The notes beneath the pieces are model-generated. The model searched no databases and was not told the DNA's origin. It saw only the letters and a list, made by a program, of their open reading frames with translations. The translations under genes and the position numbers were made by a program. Positions 26,359-35,465 of a stretch of 64,000 nucleotides of DNA are shown in pieces (the first letter of the stretch is position 1; each line of letters starts with the position of its first letter). This DNA comes from Endozoicomonas sp965261315. GTDB taxonomy: Bacteria > Pseudomonadota > Gammaproteobacteria > Pseudomonadales > Endozoicomonadaceae. The DNA lies in NCBI GenBank assembly GCA_965261315.1, contig CBDHDM010000034.1:163760-227759 (forward strand), in the 5' to 3' direction.

Positions 26359-27234
26359 TCAAACCACAGGTAACTTCTCTGCCAGCAGGTCTACAAGCAT
26401 TCGTATTTTTGGTGAAAGCTGTCGGTTGTGCGGATACAGGGCCCATATACCTTCTCTGGGCTCGCAGAATGGCTCCAGTAAAACAATCAGCTCACGTGAT
26501 TGGATAGCGTTGCTTACATAGTAACCGGGTAATTGCACAAGCCCCATACCTCGTTTCGCAGCATCAGTCAGGATATGGCCACTCATGCAGGTTAGGTTGC
26601 CACTGACCTTTATCGTTCGTTGCCTGTTATTTTCCATAAACCGCCAATAGGGGGTGTTACCGGTCAGGCAGTTGTGCTGACTTAGCTCTGACAGAGTGTG
26701 TGGTGTCCCATGACGTTCAAGGTAGGAAGGAGCGGCACAGACAAACTGGGTTCGTGTCGAGAGCTGTTTTGCGATCATTGATGAATCTTTCAGATGGCCA
26801 AGGCGGATTGCCAGATCATAGCCTTCCTGAACCAGGTCCAGGGTCTGGTTGGTCAGATTGCAGATAACCTCGATTTGCGGAAACATTTCCATGTAATCCA
26901 GTATGACTGGCATAATATATTGCTCGCCGTACGCGATGGGAGCTGTCATTTTTATCAGACCCTGAGGCTTCTCCTGTCGATTGGAAATCGCTCTTTCTGC
27001 ATCGTCAAGATTATTGAGAATCTGGCGGCAGTGCTGATAGAAAATGCCGCCTTCTTCGGTCATGGATACTTTACGGGTTGTTCGATAAAACAGCTTTGTT
27101 TTCAGTCTGTTTTCCAGGTGATTGATTTGACGACTTACCTGGGCTGTTGAAATGCCCAGCCGTTTTCCTGAAGTCGTGAAACTACGGGTCTCAGCTACGG
27201 TTACAAATTCGGTAATACCTTCTAAAGAATACAT
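26359..27234 (-). CDS. LysR-family transcription regulator
   Basis: 291-aa LysR-type regulator. The N-terminal winged helix-turn-helix (residues 1-60, FVTVAETRSFTTSGKRLGIS, then AQVSRQINHLENRLKTKLF) is canonical; the effector domain (about 90-290) has the usual LVQEGYDLAIRLGHL motif. The ATG at 27234 faces frmA, 142 bases away from the frmA ATG, so it probably controls that gene and perhaps itself, as LysR proteins next to adhC/frmA often do. The inducer, formaldehyde or a glutathione adduct, is inference. Confidence 0.9.
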   Translation of the reverse strand: MYSLEGITEFVTVAETRSFTTSGKRLGISTAQVSRQINHLENRLKTKLFYRTTRKVSMTEEGGIFYQHCRQILNNLDDAERAISNRQEKPQGLIKMTAPIAYGEQYIMPVILDYMEMFPQIEVICNLTNQTLDLVQEGYDLAIRLGHLKDSSMIAKQLSTRTQFVCAAPSYLERHGTPHTLSELSQHNCLTGNTPYWRFMENNRQRTIKVSGNLTCMSGHILTDAAKRGMGLVQLPGYYVSNAIQSRELIVLLEPFCEPREGIWALYPHNRQLSPKIRMLVDLLAEKLPVV

Positions 27235-27376
27235 TATTGCACTCAGGTAAAAATGATTTTCGAATCAGGTGGATTATCAATGACTGAATAATAAATACAA
27301 TAGTCGAAAAGGCGTCTCGCCATTGGCCTGGCTCTCAGCTCTGCTGATGCTGGAATTGAGTACTAAAGGAAAATTT

Positions 27377-28507
27377 ATGTCTGATCAATTTATTAAATCA
27401 AAAGCAGCTATTGCCTGGTCAGCAGGTCAGCCACTCTCTGTCGAAGAGATTGATGTCATGTTACCGAGAGCTGGTGAGGTGCTCGTAAGGATCATAGCGA
27501 CCGGGGTCTGTCATACCGATGCCTTTACCTTGTCAGGTGATGATCCGGAAGGTATTTTCCCGGCAGTACTGGGTCATGAAGGCGGTGGTATTGTTGAAAT
27601 GGTGGGTGAGGGTGTGACCAGTGTGGCGGTTGGTGACCACGTCATTCCTCTTTATACCCCCGAATGTGGTGAGTGCAAGTTCTGCTTATCAGGCAAAACC
27701 AATCTTTGTCAGAAAATTCGTGAAACTCAGGGTAAAGGCCTGATGCCTGATGGCACAACCCGATTCTACAAAGATGGGCAGCCAATCTATCATTACATGG
27801 GCTGTTCTACGTTCTCCGAATATACCGTACTGCCAGAAATATCTCTGGCCAAAGTGAATCCGGAAGCACCTCTCGAGGAAGTCTGTCTGCTGGGATGTGG
27901 CGTAACCACCGGTATGGGCGCAGTGCTTAAAACAGCCAAAGTTCAGAAAGGGGACACCGTTGCTATCTTCGGCTTGGGCGGCATTGGTCTTTCAGCGGTG
28001 ATTGGTGCTGTTATGTCCGGTGCCAGCCGGATCATCGGTGTTGATATCAATGAATCCAAATACGAGCTCGCGAAAAAACTAGGTGCTACAGACTGTATCA
28101 ATCCAAAGAATTACGATAAGCCGATTCACGACGTTATTGTTGAGATGACGGATGGTGGGGTGGACTTTTCTTTTGAGTGCATCGGTAATGTTAACGTGAT
28201 GCGTTCTGCACTGGAGTGCTGCCACAAAGGCTGGGGGGAATCAGTGATCATAGGGGTGGCTGGTGCAGGTCAGGAGATATCTACCCGTCCATTCCAGCTG
28301 GTCACTGGCCGTGTATGGCGTGGATCCGCTTTTGGTGGTGTCAAAGGGCGTTCTGAGCTACCGGGAATCGTTGAGCAATATATGGCTGGCGAATTTAAAC
28401 TTGATGATTTTATTACTCATACGATGGGGTTGGAGGACATTAATACTGCCTTTGATCTTATGCATAAGGGTGAAAGCATTCGGTCGGTTATACATTACCA
28501 GCAATAA
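27377..28507 (+). CDS. frmA: S-(hydroxymethyl)glutathione dehydrogenase / class III alcohol dehydrogenase
   Basis: Cytoplasmic zinc enzyme that oxidises S-hydroxymethylglutathione, formed from formaldehyde, with NAD to S-formylglutathione; it also reduces S-nitrosoglutathione. The 376 aa include the catalytic zinc site ATGVCHTDAFTLSG and GHEGGGIVE, the structural zinc cysteines in PECGECKFCLSGKTNLC, and the Rossmann motif GLGGIGLSAV. The ATG at 27377 with AAAGGA upstream was preferred to an in-frame ATG at 27323, which adds 18 atypical residues. The next gene is the expected partner frmB, but it is broken. Confidence 0.97.
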   Translation: MSDQFIKSKAAIAWSAGQPLSVEEIDVMLPRAGEVLVRIIATGVCHTDAFTLSGDDPEGIFPAVLGHEGGGIVEMVGEGVTSVAVGDHVIPLYTPECGECKFCLSGKTNLCQKIRETQGKGLMPDGTTRFYKDGQPIYHYMGCSTFSEYTVLPEISLAKVNPEAPLEEVCLLGCGVTTGMGAVLKTAKVQKGDTVAIFGLGGIGLSAVIGAVMSGASRIIGVDINESKYELAKKLGATDCINPKNYDKPIHDVIVEMTDGGVDFSFECIGNVNVMRSALECCHKGWGESVIIGVAGAGQEISTRPFQLVTGRVWRGSAFGGVKGRSELPGIVEQYMAGEFKLDDFITHTMGLEDINTAFDLMHKGESIRSVIHYQQ

Positions 28508-28620
28508 TTACATTTAGGGCCTCGCTACGAAGTGTCAACAGGCCCTGGTAGCCTTTCTTTTCACAATGGCCCTGCTGTTTTGTTGGTAACTGCGGGGCTG
28601 ATCCTTACTGAGCCATAAAT

Positions 28621-29175
28621 ATGTCCCTGGAGAATATCAGCAGTAACAAACTGTTTGGTGGCTGGCATAAGCAGTACACCCATGAGTCAAAAAGTCTTGG
28701 CTGTACTATGCGTTTTGCCATTTATCTTCCGCCCCAAAGTCTGGAACAGCCGGTTCCTGTTCTTTACTGGTTATCAGGGCTGACGTGTACTGATGAGAAT
28801 TTCATGCAGAAAGCCGGAGCCCAGCGTATTGCTTCAGAGTTGGGGATTGCGATTGTTGCGCCTGACACCAGTCCAAGGGGGGATAATATTCCAGATGACC
28901 CTGAAGCAGCCTATGACTTTGGTCTCGGGGCTGGATTTTATGTGAATGCGACGCAGCCTCCCTGGAATCAGCATTATCGTATGTATGATTACGTGGTTTC
29001 TGAATTACCCGATCTGATTGAAAAATATTTTCCGGTCAGCAAAAAACGCAGTATTTCCGGTCACTCAATGGGGGGGCATGGTGCCTTAACTATTGCCCTT
29101 AGGAATCCTGACCGTTACTTATCAGTTTCAGCTTTCAGTCCAATCAGTAACCCGATTAATACCCCAATGACAAAA
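28621..29175 (+). pseudogene. frmB: S-formylglutathione hydrolase, C-terminally truncated
   Basis: Normal frmB products are about 280 aa and hydrolyse S-formylglutathione to formate. Here residues 1-185 are well conserved, with YWLSGLTCTDENFMQKAGAQ, PDTSPRGDNIPDD and the nucleophile elbow SGHSMGGHGALT. After SPISNPIN the frame slips near 29165-29180 (the expected WGQKAF appears in another frame) and similarity ends. The catalytic Asp and His are missing, so the product should be inactive. The open frame runs to 29235 through unrelated sequence. A second copy elsewhere may complement frmA. Confidence 0.85.
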
Positions 29176-30178
29176 AGCGTTTATGGGGGGGTGCAATTAA
29201 AAGTGTTCACCAAGCGAATTTGCCAAGAATCTTAAAGTTAGACAATACTGTGTGAATATTCCCAATACTCGCATCAATATAAATATGTCCTCACCCATTT
29301 CCCCTGATAGACTCGCCGCCGTTGAACTCAAACGCAGAGTTTCAGCGCTACATTGTTGAAGCCGAATCCGGTCTCCTTGATCAGTGCCACAGGCTGTTAT
29401 AGAAAACCTTCGTCTTATGGGGAATGAACTCCTTACTGACTGGAGTGCCTGCAAAGAAGACCAGAAGTTTTCTGAAGCTTGTCTGAAGCAGACTGGGGCT
29501 AATCGAAAAAAAACCTTATTGGTTCAGGGGACAAGAAGACGTCATTGAACGTTGTATGGGGTACCTGGATACACTGGATACACTGATCGATGAGCTCTTT
29601 TCGTAGTGCCGCGAAAAAGATGCAAACACGTATGATCGAGCCAGTGACGCTTGGGCATGATGCAAAAGAGTCCGTCAGTAGAAGTTTGTCAAACCTGTAT
29701 ATGTTCTTGGTTTATAGGGGAAATGGATGCATTAGTGAGGATCAGGGGAAGTGAATGGAGGATGCTTTTGCCAAGTTTACTTGGAAGAATAAACGTCATC
29801 AGGCCACTACAGCCTGACCAGTGGCATTATCAGGTTATTCACTGTGTCTGCATGCAACATGGATTGCGAATCAGGCCAATAGAGTATTTGGGGAGTGGGT
29901 TATCCATTATCACGTTGCGAAACTTTGCAGCAGAAGGCTATGAGTCATACTGCAGCAGGACCGCATGAAATCAGGAGATGTTTATCGCATAGAAATGGAA
30001 AGAACATTTTTAGAGGTCATCACTTAAAGTTTCACGCTGAGTATATTCTTTAACTGCTTGAAAGTACGATATTTACCGCTTAAGTGGTAAATATCGTACT
30101 TAATTTTCGAAGACTGTCTCAACGAGTATTCTCTACTTTGGAAAACTATTTCTTCTTGATAAAAGCAACGAGTATTCT
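29176..30178. other. Decayed sequence after frmB
   Basis: About 1 kb without an intact gene. Short plus-strand stretches look protein-like in shifting frames, for example NELLTDWSACKEDQKFSEAC near 29420 and MEDAFAKFTWKNKRHQATTA near 29757. Both are interrupted by stops, as expected of one or more frameshifted genes or an IS. I do not recognise the family. An inverted repeat (TACGATATTTACC / GGTAAATATCGTA) lies at 30065-30099. Confidence 0.5.
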
Positions 30179-30748
30179 CTACCCTATTTCTTCTTCCCAA
30201 TCATCAATTAACCAGTCTCCGGTCATCCAGTACTGGTCAATATCCATGCTTCTGACGGGATCATCACCTTGATCAAACATCGCTTTGCCTTCTTCGAAGG
30301 CTTCATAGCATTCATCGGCCAGTATCTGTCCATGAATACTGAGACTTTTTCTAAAATCATCGGGATAACGCTTTAGGTTTTCATCCAGACCCTGGCTGGG
30401 ATCTTGAGTCCAGACTTTCTTCAGGCTTGCTCTTGAAACGCCATAAATGATTTCGTCAATGTGAATCCCCTGACAACGAGCCCAGAAGATTGCCATTAGG
30501 CTAAGGTCATCAGGCTCTGACGTTGTAATCAAGGTAAGTGGCTGTTTTTTATGGCAATCAAACTCACTGGCGAGTAAGTGTAGAGCAAGCCCTTCAGCGG
30601 TATAGAGAGGGCTGATATGGCAGGCGTTACAGGCAGTCACGAGTATTTGACCAGAGGAGTCCAGTATACAGGTAGTAAATGGGAATGCGGGATTAGCATT
30701 GATGCCCAGTTCCAGCAACTCACCCATCAGCTCGGTGTAATCAGACAT
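30179..30748 (-). CDS. Cytidine/guanine-deaminase-fold protein lacking the zinc ligands
   Basis: 189 aa resembling small nucleoside or guanine deaminases along the whole fold: NPAFPFTTCILDSSGQILV, then PLYTAEGLALHLLASEF, PLTLITTSEPDDLSLMAIFW and IIYGVSRASLKKVW. Active members have a zinc His in an H-A-E motif and two Cys in P-C-x2-C. Here the first reads T-A-E and the second P-D-D-L-S-L, so all three ligands are gone while the proton-shuttle Glu remains. It is likely a pseudoenzyme with a binding or regulatory role. The reading frame is intact, arguing for selection, and the C-terminus is acidic. The ATG at 30748 is the only good start. Confidence 0.65.
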   Translation of the reverse strand: MSDYTELMGELLELGINANPAFPFTTCILDSSGQILVTACNACHISPLYTAEGLALHLLASEFDCHKKQPLTLITTSEPDDLSLMAIFWARCQGIHIDEIIYGVSRASLKKVWTQDPSQGLDENLKRYPDDFRKSLSIHGQILADECYEAFEEGKAMFDQGDDPVRSMDIDQYWMTGDWLIDDWEEEIG

Positions 30749-31046
30749 AGCGATAACTCCAAACCACCATGAATCTGACAGGTAGTCCCGGACTCACAGT
30801 GAACATCATTGAGTACATGTTAACAACGATATTTCAACATAGTTGAAGGTCGGCATTTTGTCCGGTATGAGGCCTTAATTATGCTTGTTGAATGGGGCGC
30901 TATATGATGGAAGCTTTGTGTTTCAGGAGTGTTATTGAACTGTTGCCTGAGTGGGTATTTGGCGGAGAATATTGTACTCCAGTATTAAAATCCATGCATG
31001 GTGATTCCAGCGGAGTCAGAGGTGCTGCATTTTTGTGGGACTAGCT
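30749..31046. other. Gap between the deaminase-like and PhnP-like genes
   Basis: 298 bases. A 47-codon open frame beginning ATGATGG at 30904 is the only candidate gene and has no recognisable feature. The promoter of the deaminase-like gene should lie here. Confidence 0.4.
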
Positions 31047-31799
31047 TTACAGCGTAATCACCAGGCCATCATGCCCGGCCTCAATATCTTTTGGCAGCGG
31101 ATGGGTATTCATCCAATTGTCCAATTCATGGCCTATGTGGGTAAGAACTGTTCGGGATGGCTGTATTTTGTAATGCAGCTCAATGACATCTTTGAGGCTG
31201 TTATGGGACCCGGGAGGTTCAGTCATATCCGGTGAGTAACTGCAGTCAATGATCATGATATTGAGTGGTGTATCTGCGAAGAACGAAAGGGTTTCCTCCG
31301 GCAGCCCTAAGGTATCTGTCAGGTAGGCAAGCCTGCGGCCATTGCGATGGAAAACATAACCAACGGTTGGGCGAGAATGACTGAGAGAAATCGGTGTAAT
31401 TTCAACACCTCCCAGCTGAAAAGTGGCAAAAGGAGTAACAGACGGAGAAAAATCGAGAATGCCGGAATGTTTCAGAAGGTCTATTGGGGCGTCAGATGTA
31501 TCCGGACCGATCACCGGAATTTTGAGGGAACTGCCCCAACGTAAACTGTATAGACCTGCAATGTGGTCCATATGGTAATGGGTTAGCAGGATTTGTTTCA
31601 AAGACCCCGCCGGAAAACGTTCTTCCAAGTCTGTCAGACCCGCATCAATCAATGTCTGCTCACCTTCTGACTGCAGGATTGCAGAGGCAGGCCGACGGCG
31701 CAGAAATGGGTCCATAACTGCTTTGATACAGGCAGGACAATCACACCCATAGACCGGACATCCCTTCACGCTACCGGTACCGGTCAGGGTAAACTTCAT
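31047..31799 (-). CDS. phnP: PhnP-like metallo-beta-lactamase-fold phosphodiesterase
   Basis: 250-aa hydrolase. PhnP opens phosphoribosyl 1,2-cyclic phosphate in phosphonate breakdown. The N-terminal metal-site cysteines (KGCPVYGCDCPAC, residues 12-24), the MBL motif THYHMDH, the Asp in YLTDTLGL and the late His in LTHIGHEL are all present. The ATG at 31799 has GGAG six bases upstream; another ATG at 31811 also has a good ribosome site. No phn C-P lyase gene lies nearby, so it may act on another cyclic phosphate. The upstream Lrp gene ends only 8-20 bases away on the same strand, so the two are probably one operon. Confidence 0.82.
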   Translation of the reverse strand: MKFTLTGTGSVKGCPVYGCDCPACIKAVMDPFLRRRPASAILQSEGEQTLIDAGLTDLEERFPAGSLKQILLTHYHMDHIAGLYSLRWGSSLKIPVIGPDTSDAPIDLLKHSGILDFSPSVTPFATFQLGGVEITPISLSHSRPTVGYVFHRNGRRLAYLTDTLGLPEETLSFFADTPLNIMIIDCSYSPDMTEPPGSHNSLKDVIELHYKIQPSRTVLTHIGHELDNWMNTHPLPKDIEAGHDGLVITL

Positions 31800-31819
31800 C
31801 GGGAACTCCATAATACCCT

Positions 31820-32296
31820 CTATAAACTGAGTGGAAGTGCCGTGGTGGACTTAATGGCTGAAAGGGCCAGAGCGGTTTTTATCTGGCTGACTCCTGTTAT
31901 CTTCATGAGCTCTTCCATCAGGAAAAAGGAGAGTGCCTGCTGATTTTTGGCAACAACTTTCAACAGATAATCACCATCACTGCCCGTTATGGCGTGACAC
32001 TCCATAACGGGTGGCATTTTCAGAATGGCCTCTTTGAAATGGGTTGCTGAATCCGGGGTGTGATTATCCAGAGAAACGGTAACAAAAGCTTCAACGTCAA
32101 GACCTACGGCTTGTGGGTTCAGTAAAGTGACCTGTTTCTGTATATAGCCTTTTGCTTTCAGCCGACTGATACGGCGAGAGCATTGCGAGGCTGAGAGACT
32201 TACCAGCTCAGCAAGGCATTGCAAAGACAGTGCATCATCCTGCTGAAGTGCAGACAAAAGTCTTATGTCGTATGTGTCCAGTACATTCCTGTTCAT
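31820..32296 (-). CDS. Lrp/AsnC-family regulator
   Basis: 158-aa feast/famine regulator. The N-terminal helix-turn-helix (about residues 8-55, LSALQQDDALSLQCLAELV, then SASQCSRRISRLKAKGYI) and the C-terminal RAM domain (about 70-145, with the GSDGDYLLKV turn) are standard. It is transcribed away from hpd, 427 bases separating the starts. Lrp-type proteins next to phhA/hpd genes often answer to aromatic amino acids, so control of hpd and phhA is plausible. No operator was identified. Confidence 0.88.
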   Translation of the reverse strand: MNRNVLDTYDIRLLSALQQDDALSLQCLAELVSLSASQCSRRISRLKAKGYIQKQVTLLNPQAVGLDVEAFVTVSLDNHTPDSATHFKEAILKMPPVMECHAITGSDGDYLLKVVAKNQQALSFFLMEELMKITGVSQIKTALALSAIKSTTALPLSL

Positions 32297-32723
32297 AGCC
32301 CGATCCCTCGCTGCCTTATTGTCGCACTTCTCTTCAATACAGAAACACGCGTGCTGATCATCTGTTCTAACCGGGGTAATAATGTTCTTCCATTAGGGGC
32401 TGTTGATTTAACGTTCCTTTTCAGCACCAGTCAGAATATTTCTGACGGATGTCTCTGGTTTAGAGCTTCATGTCAACAGAGCCTGAAACAACAGCCTCCG
32501 GCTATCAGAGCTTCTGCCGATTTTATTGACAGGAGCTATACAAAACTGCAGGTCCAGCTGTTTGTGATAGGAAGTGTAAGCCCAGTTTACTGGCTCCGCC
32601 AATTCATAGATGCAAAGCTTTTGTATCATCTTGCGTAACAAGGCTGCAGATCGCAAGGCTTTTGCATCAGGCCAGTCGTATACTTTCTCTATACTGTGGC
32701 TGGAATGTAAACGAGGACGAAGC
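32297..32723. other. Divergent intergenic region lrp-like / hpd
   Basis: 427 bases without a supported gene. TATACT sequences near 32680 and 32693 are possible -10 boxes for hpd, but no well-spaced -35 box was found. The open frame running into hpd from 32610 is only an upstream extension and lacks a ribosome site. Confidence 0.45.
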
Positions 32724-33803
32724 ATGACAACGAACAAAATGTCAAAGATTACCAGCACGAACCCAATGGGAACTGACGGGTTTGAATTTGTTGAATATGC
32801 GGCGCCTGATCCAGTGGCCCTGGATAGCCTTTTCAAACAGTTTGGATTTGTTCCGGTGGCCCGCCATCGCTCAAAGGAAGTGACCTTATATCGTCAGGGG
32901 GGAATCAATTTTATTGTTAACGGGGAACCTGACTCTTTTGCTCAGCAATTTGCCCGTGAACATGGACCTTGTGCCTGTGCCTTTGCAATCCGGGTTGAAG
33001 ATGCCGGGCTTGCCTATGAAAGGGCGCTCCAGCTGGGGTGTGAGCCCGGACCGACCACAAGTGGGCCGATGGAGTTAAATATTCCTTCCATAATTGGTAT
33101 CGGTGGGAGTCTTATTTACCTGGTTGACCGGTATGGTGATAAGGGCTCCATTTATGATGTGGACTTTGTACCTATCGAAGGTGTTGAGCAAGAGCCTGAA
33201 GGTGTTGGTCTCACATTTATTGATCACCTCACCCACAATGTTCATCAGGGGAGTATGGATAAGTGGGCCTCTTTTTATGAAGATATTTTTAATTTCAGGG
33301 AGATTCGTTACTTTGACATTGAGGGCAAGCTGACAGGGTTGAAATCCCGGGCAATGACCAGTCCCTGTGGTAAAGTCAAAATACCCATTAACGAATCATC
33401 CGATGACAAGAGTCAGATTGAAGAGTACCTCAAGCAATACAAGGGGGAGGGAATTCAACATATTGCTCTGTATTCAAAGGATATCTACCACAGTGTTCCA
33501 GCAATGCGCGCCAGTGGCACTGCTTTTATGACACCTCCTCCGGAAACTTATTATGAGATGCTTCCCGGGCGGCTACCCTGGCACCATGAAGATTTAGAAG
33601 ATCTTAAGAAAAACGCCATTCTTATGGATGGGGCGCCGACAGAAGAGGGTGGCCTGTTGCTACAGATATTTACGGAGACGGTCATCGGACCGATTTTCTT
33701 TGAAATTATACAGCGAAAAGGTGATGAAGGGTTTGGTGAAGGTAACTTCACAGCCCTGTTTGAGAGTATTGAACGGGATCAAATACGTAGGGGGGTTCTT
33801 TAA
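32724..33803 (+). CDS. hpd: 4-hydroxyphenylpyruvate dioxygenase
   Basis: Non-haem Fe(II) dioxygenase that converts 4-hydroxyphenylpyruvate to homogentisate in tyrosine degradation. It has 359 aa in two vicinal-oxygen-chelate domains. The ligands lie in IDHLTHNV (His), EGIQHIALYSKDI (His) and the late GPIFFEIIQRKG (Glu); GFGEGNFTALFESIERDQ is the conserved C-terminal helix. The ATG at 32724 is preceded by GAGG. It lies upstream of phhA, which makes tyrosine from phenylalanine, so the two serve one pathway. The transaminase and homogentisate steps are not in this window. Accumulated homogentisate could give pyomelanin, which is speculative. Confidence 0.97.
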   Translation: MTTNKMSKITSTNPMGTDGFEFVEYAAPDPVALDSLFKQFGFVPVARHRSKEVTLYRQGGINFIVNGEPDSFAQQFAREHGPCACAFAIRVEDAGLAYERALQLGCEPGPTTSGPMELNIPSIIGIGGSLIYLVDRYGDKGSIYDVDFVPIEGVEQEPEGVGLTFIDHLTHNVHQGSMDKWASFYEDIFNFREIRYFDIEGKLTGLKSRAMTSPCGKVKIPINESSDDKSQIEEYLKQYKGEGIQHIALYSKDIYHSVPAMRASGTAFMTPPPETYYEMLPGRLPWHHEDLEDLKKNAILMDGAPTEEGGLLLQIFTETVIGPIFFEIIQRKGDEGFGEGNFTALFESIERDQIRRGVL

Positions 33804-33975
33804 TTCTATTCAGGGTTAACATGCTGATTTTAAATCAGCTTAGCCCTTTAATGGAGATAGTGTAACTGCTGGTGGCCTATAGTTTACTAGAGGGCTTTTC
33901 AGGGAACGAACCTTCAATCAGATGGGGTAAAACTTACCTTTTATTATCCCGTCAAAAAGGTCGGGGAGAGTATTT

Positions 33976-34776
33976 ATGAAGTCATCCAAATATCAGGCAA
34001 GAAAGCTTGATGAGTCGGGCTTTATTGAATATACGGAAGAGGAGCATGAAACCTGGAGTATTTTGTATCACCGGCAGATTGAGTTATTGAAAGGTCGGGC
34101 ATGTGATGAGTACATGAATGGTATTGAAGAGCTGGTAATGCCATCTGATCGTATCCCCCAGCTTGATGAAATTAATCAGGTGCTCAAAGATAAAACCGGT
34201 TGGGGCGTTGCCAGAGTCCCGGCACTGATTTCATTTGACAGTTTTTTTAAGCTTTTAGCGGATAAACAATTTCCGGTTGCGACCTTTATTCGTGTACGCG
34301 AAGAGCTGGATTATCTGCAGGAACCCGATATTTTTCATGAAATATTTGGTCACTGCCCATTATTGACCAATCAGGATTTTGCAGATTTTACTGAGACCTA
34401 TGGCAGGCTGGGTCTTGCTGCAACCAAGGAAGAGCGGGTTTATCTTGCCAGGTTATACTGGTTAACGGTGGAGTTTGGTCTGGTCGACACTTCCAAAGGG
34501 CTGCGAATTTATGGTGGAGGAATACTGTCCAGTTATGGGGAAACAGGTTATGCGCTGGATAGTGATATTCCTGTCAGAACCGCATTTGATCCTGTGGCAG
34601 CTCTGAGAACACCCTATCGAATCGATATTCTCCAACCGTTATATTATGTGATTGATGATCTGTCAGTCCTTCATCGTCTCTGTGAAATGGATATTATGGC
34701 GCTTGTTCATCAGGCGATGGAAATGCCGTTATTGCCTCCCATGTTCGAACCCAAGCCTCAGGAAGGTGCTGCCTGA
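33976..34776 (+). CDS. phhA: Phenylalanine 4-hydroxylase
   Basis: 266-aa monomeric bacterial enzyme, pterin- and iron-dependent, that hydroxylates phenylalanine to tyrosine. Iron ligands are the two His of DIFHEIFGHCPLL and the Glu of YWLTVEFGL. The pterin region GWGVARVPALISFDSFF and the substrate region YGGGILSSYGET are conserved. GGGGAG precedes the ATG by 9 bases. The usual partner phhB (pterin dehydratase) is not adjacent. It follows hpd by 172 bases with a palindrome between, so it may have its own promoter. Confidence 0.97.
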   Translation: MKSSKYQARKLDESGFIEYTEEEHETWSILYHRQIELLKGRACDEYMNGIEELVMPSDRIPQLDEINQVLKDKTGWGVARVPALISFDSFFKLLADKQFPVATFIRVREELDYLQEPDIFHEIFGHCPLLTNQDFADFTETYGRLGLAATKEERVYLARLYWLTVEFGLVDTSKGLRIYGGGILSSYGETGYALDSDIPVRTAFDPVAALRTPYRIDILQPLYYVIDDLSVLHRLCEMDIMALVHQAMEMPLLPPMFEPKPQEGAA

Positions 34777-34784
34777 AGGTTTCG

Positions 34785-34813
34785 CTCTACCGTCGTTGGT
34801 GTTAGCGGTAGAG
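34785..34813 (+). terminator. Hairpin after phhA
   Basis: A perfect 8-bp stem (CTCTACCG / CGGTAGAG) with a 13-nt loop, 8 bases after the phhA stop. The downstream T content is modest. Confidence 0.55.
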
Positions 34814-34967
34814 TTCCCTCTATATCCAATTCCTGATGCTTACATTTCTTATCAATGTATGATTAATCCTGGTGTTATATTTATTATATTATCCAATCAT
34901 ATTTGCTTAATGCATCATTCAATAAGCTGAACTTTTTGAATGATCAGTTTTCAGGAGGCGTTTTTTT

Positions 34968-35366
34968 TTGCCAAAATTATTTCTGCGTCTTCACACTATA
35001 CTCGTTGTGATTGTTTCTTCTGTCGCGGTTATTGAGTTTGGCTGGATTATCCTGTTCGGCCAGAGTGGTGATATTTTTCACTGGATTATTGCTATCAGCA
35101 TGTGTGGCTATATTGGCTATCACTGGGCTGATATGCAAGATTGTGGTGATGGCTGGATCAGGCTATTGATTTTGGTGGTTTGCTATATCTGGCCATTATC
35201 AACTTGTTCATTCGTATTCTTGAGCTGCTGCGACTCTCAAAGTAGTTGGCTGACCGCTGAGCTGTCCATGCGTGTGAAGTGGGCAGCTTTTCAGGAACTG
35301 TGTTCGTTTTCTAATTCCCTGATCATTCCAGATACCCCTTATTTTCATGTTTCTTCTGTGTGTTAA
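34968..35366 (+). CDS. Small membrane protein of unknown function
   Basis: 132 aa, not recognised. Residues 8-30 (LHTILVVIVSSVAVIEFGWI), 35-55 and 64-90 are hydrophobic, giving about three membrane helices. The C-terminal 40 residues are polar and Cys-rich, which is unusual. The best support is an excellent AGGAGG at 34953 followed by a run of eight T running into a TTG start at 34968. The start lies inside that homopolymer, so a one-base slip could also hide an ATG-initiated frame. It could be a decayed gene. Confidence 0.35.
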   Translation: MPKLFLRLHTILVVIVSSVAVIEFGWIILFGQSGDIFHWIIAISMCGYIGYHWADMQDCGDGWIRLLILVVCYIWPLSTCSFVFLSCCDSQSSWLTAELSMRVKWAAFQELCSFSNSLIIPDTPYFHVSSVC

Positions 35367-35465
35367 CATTCAGCTATTTTGATCAGATCGGCCATGGTAT
35401 TCATTCTCGGGTGTGCGATCTTGTTTTTTTAATGAGTCATTGCTTTGAGTTACAAGGAGTCTTCG

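Noticed and set aside
26298..26507. 69-aa plus-strand frame after ppiD
   Set aside because: It starts inside the ppiD terminator tail and overlaps the 3' end of the LysR gene on the other strand; no ribosome site.
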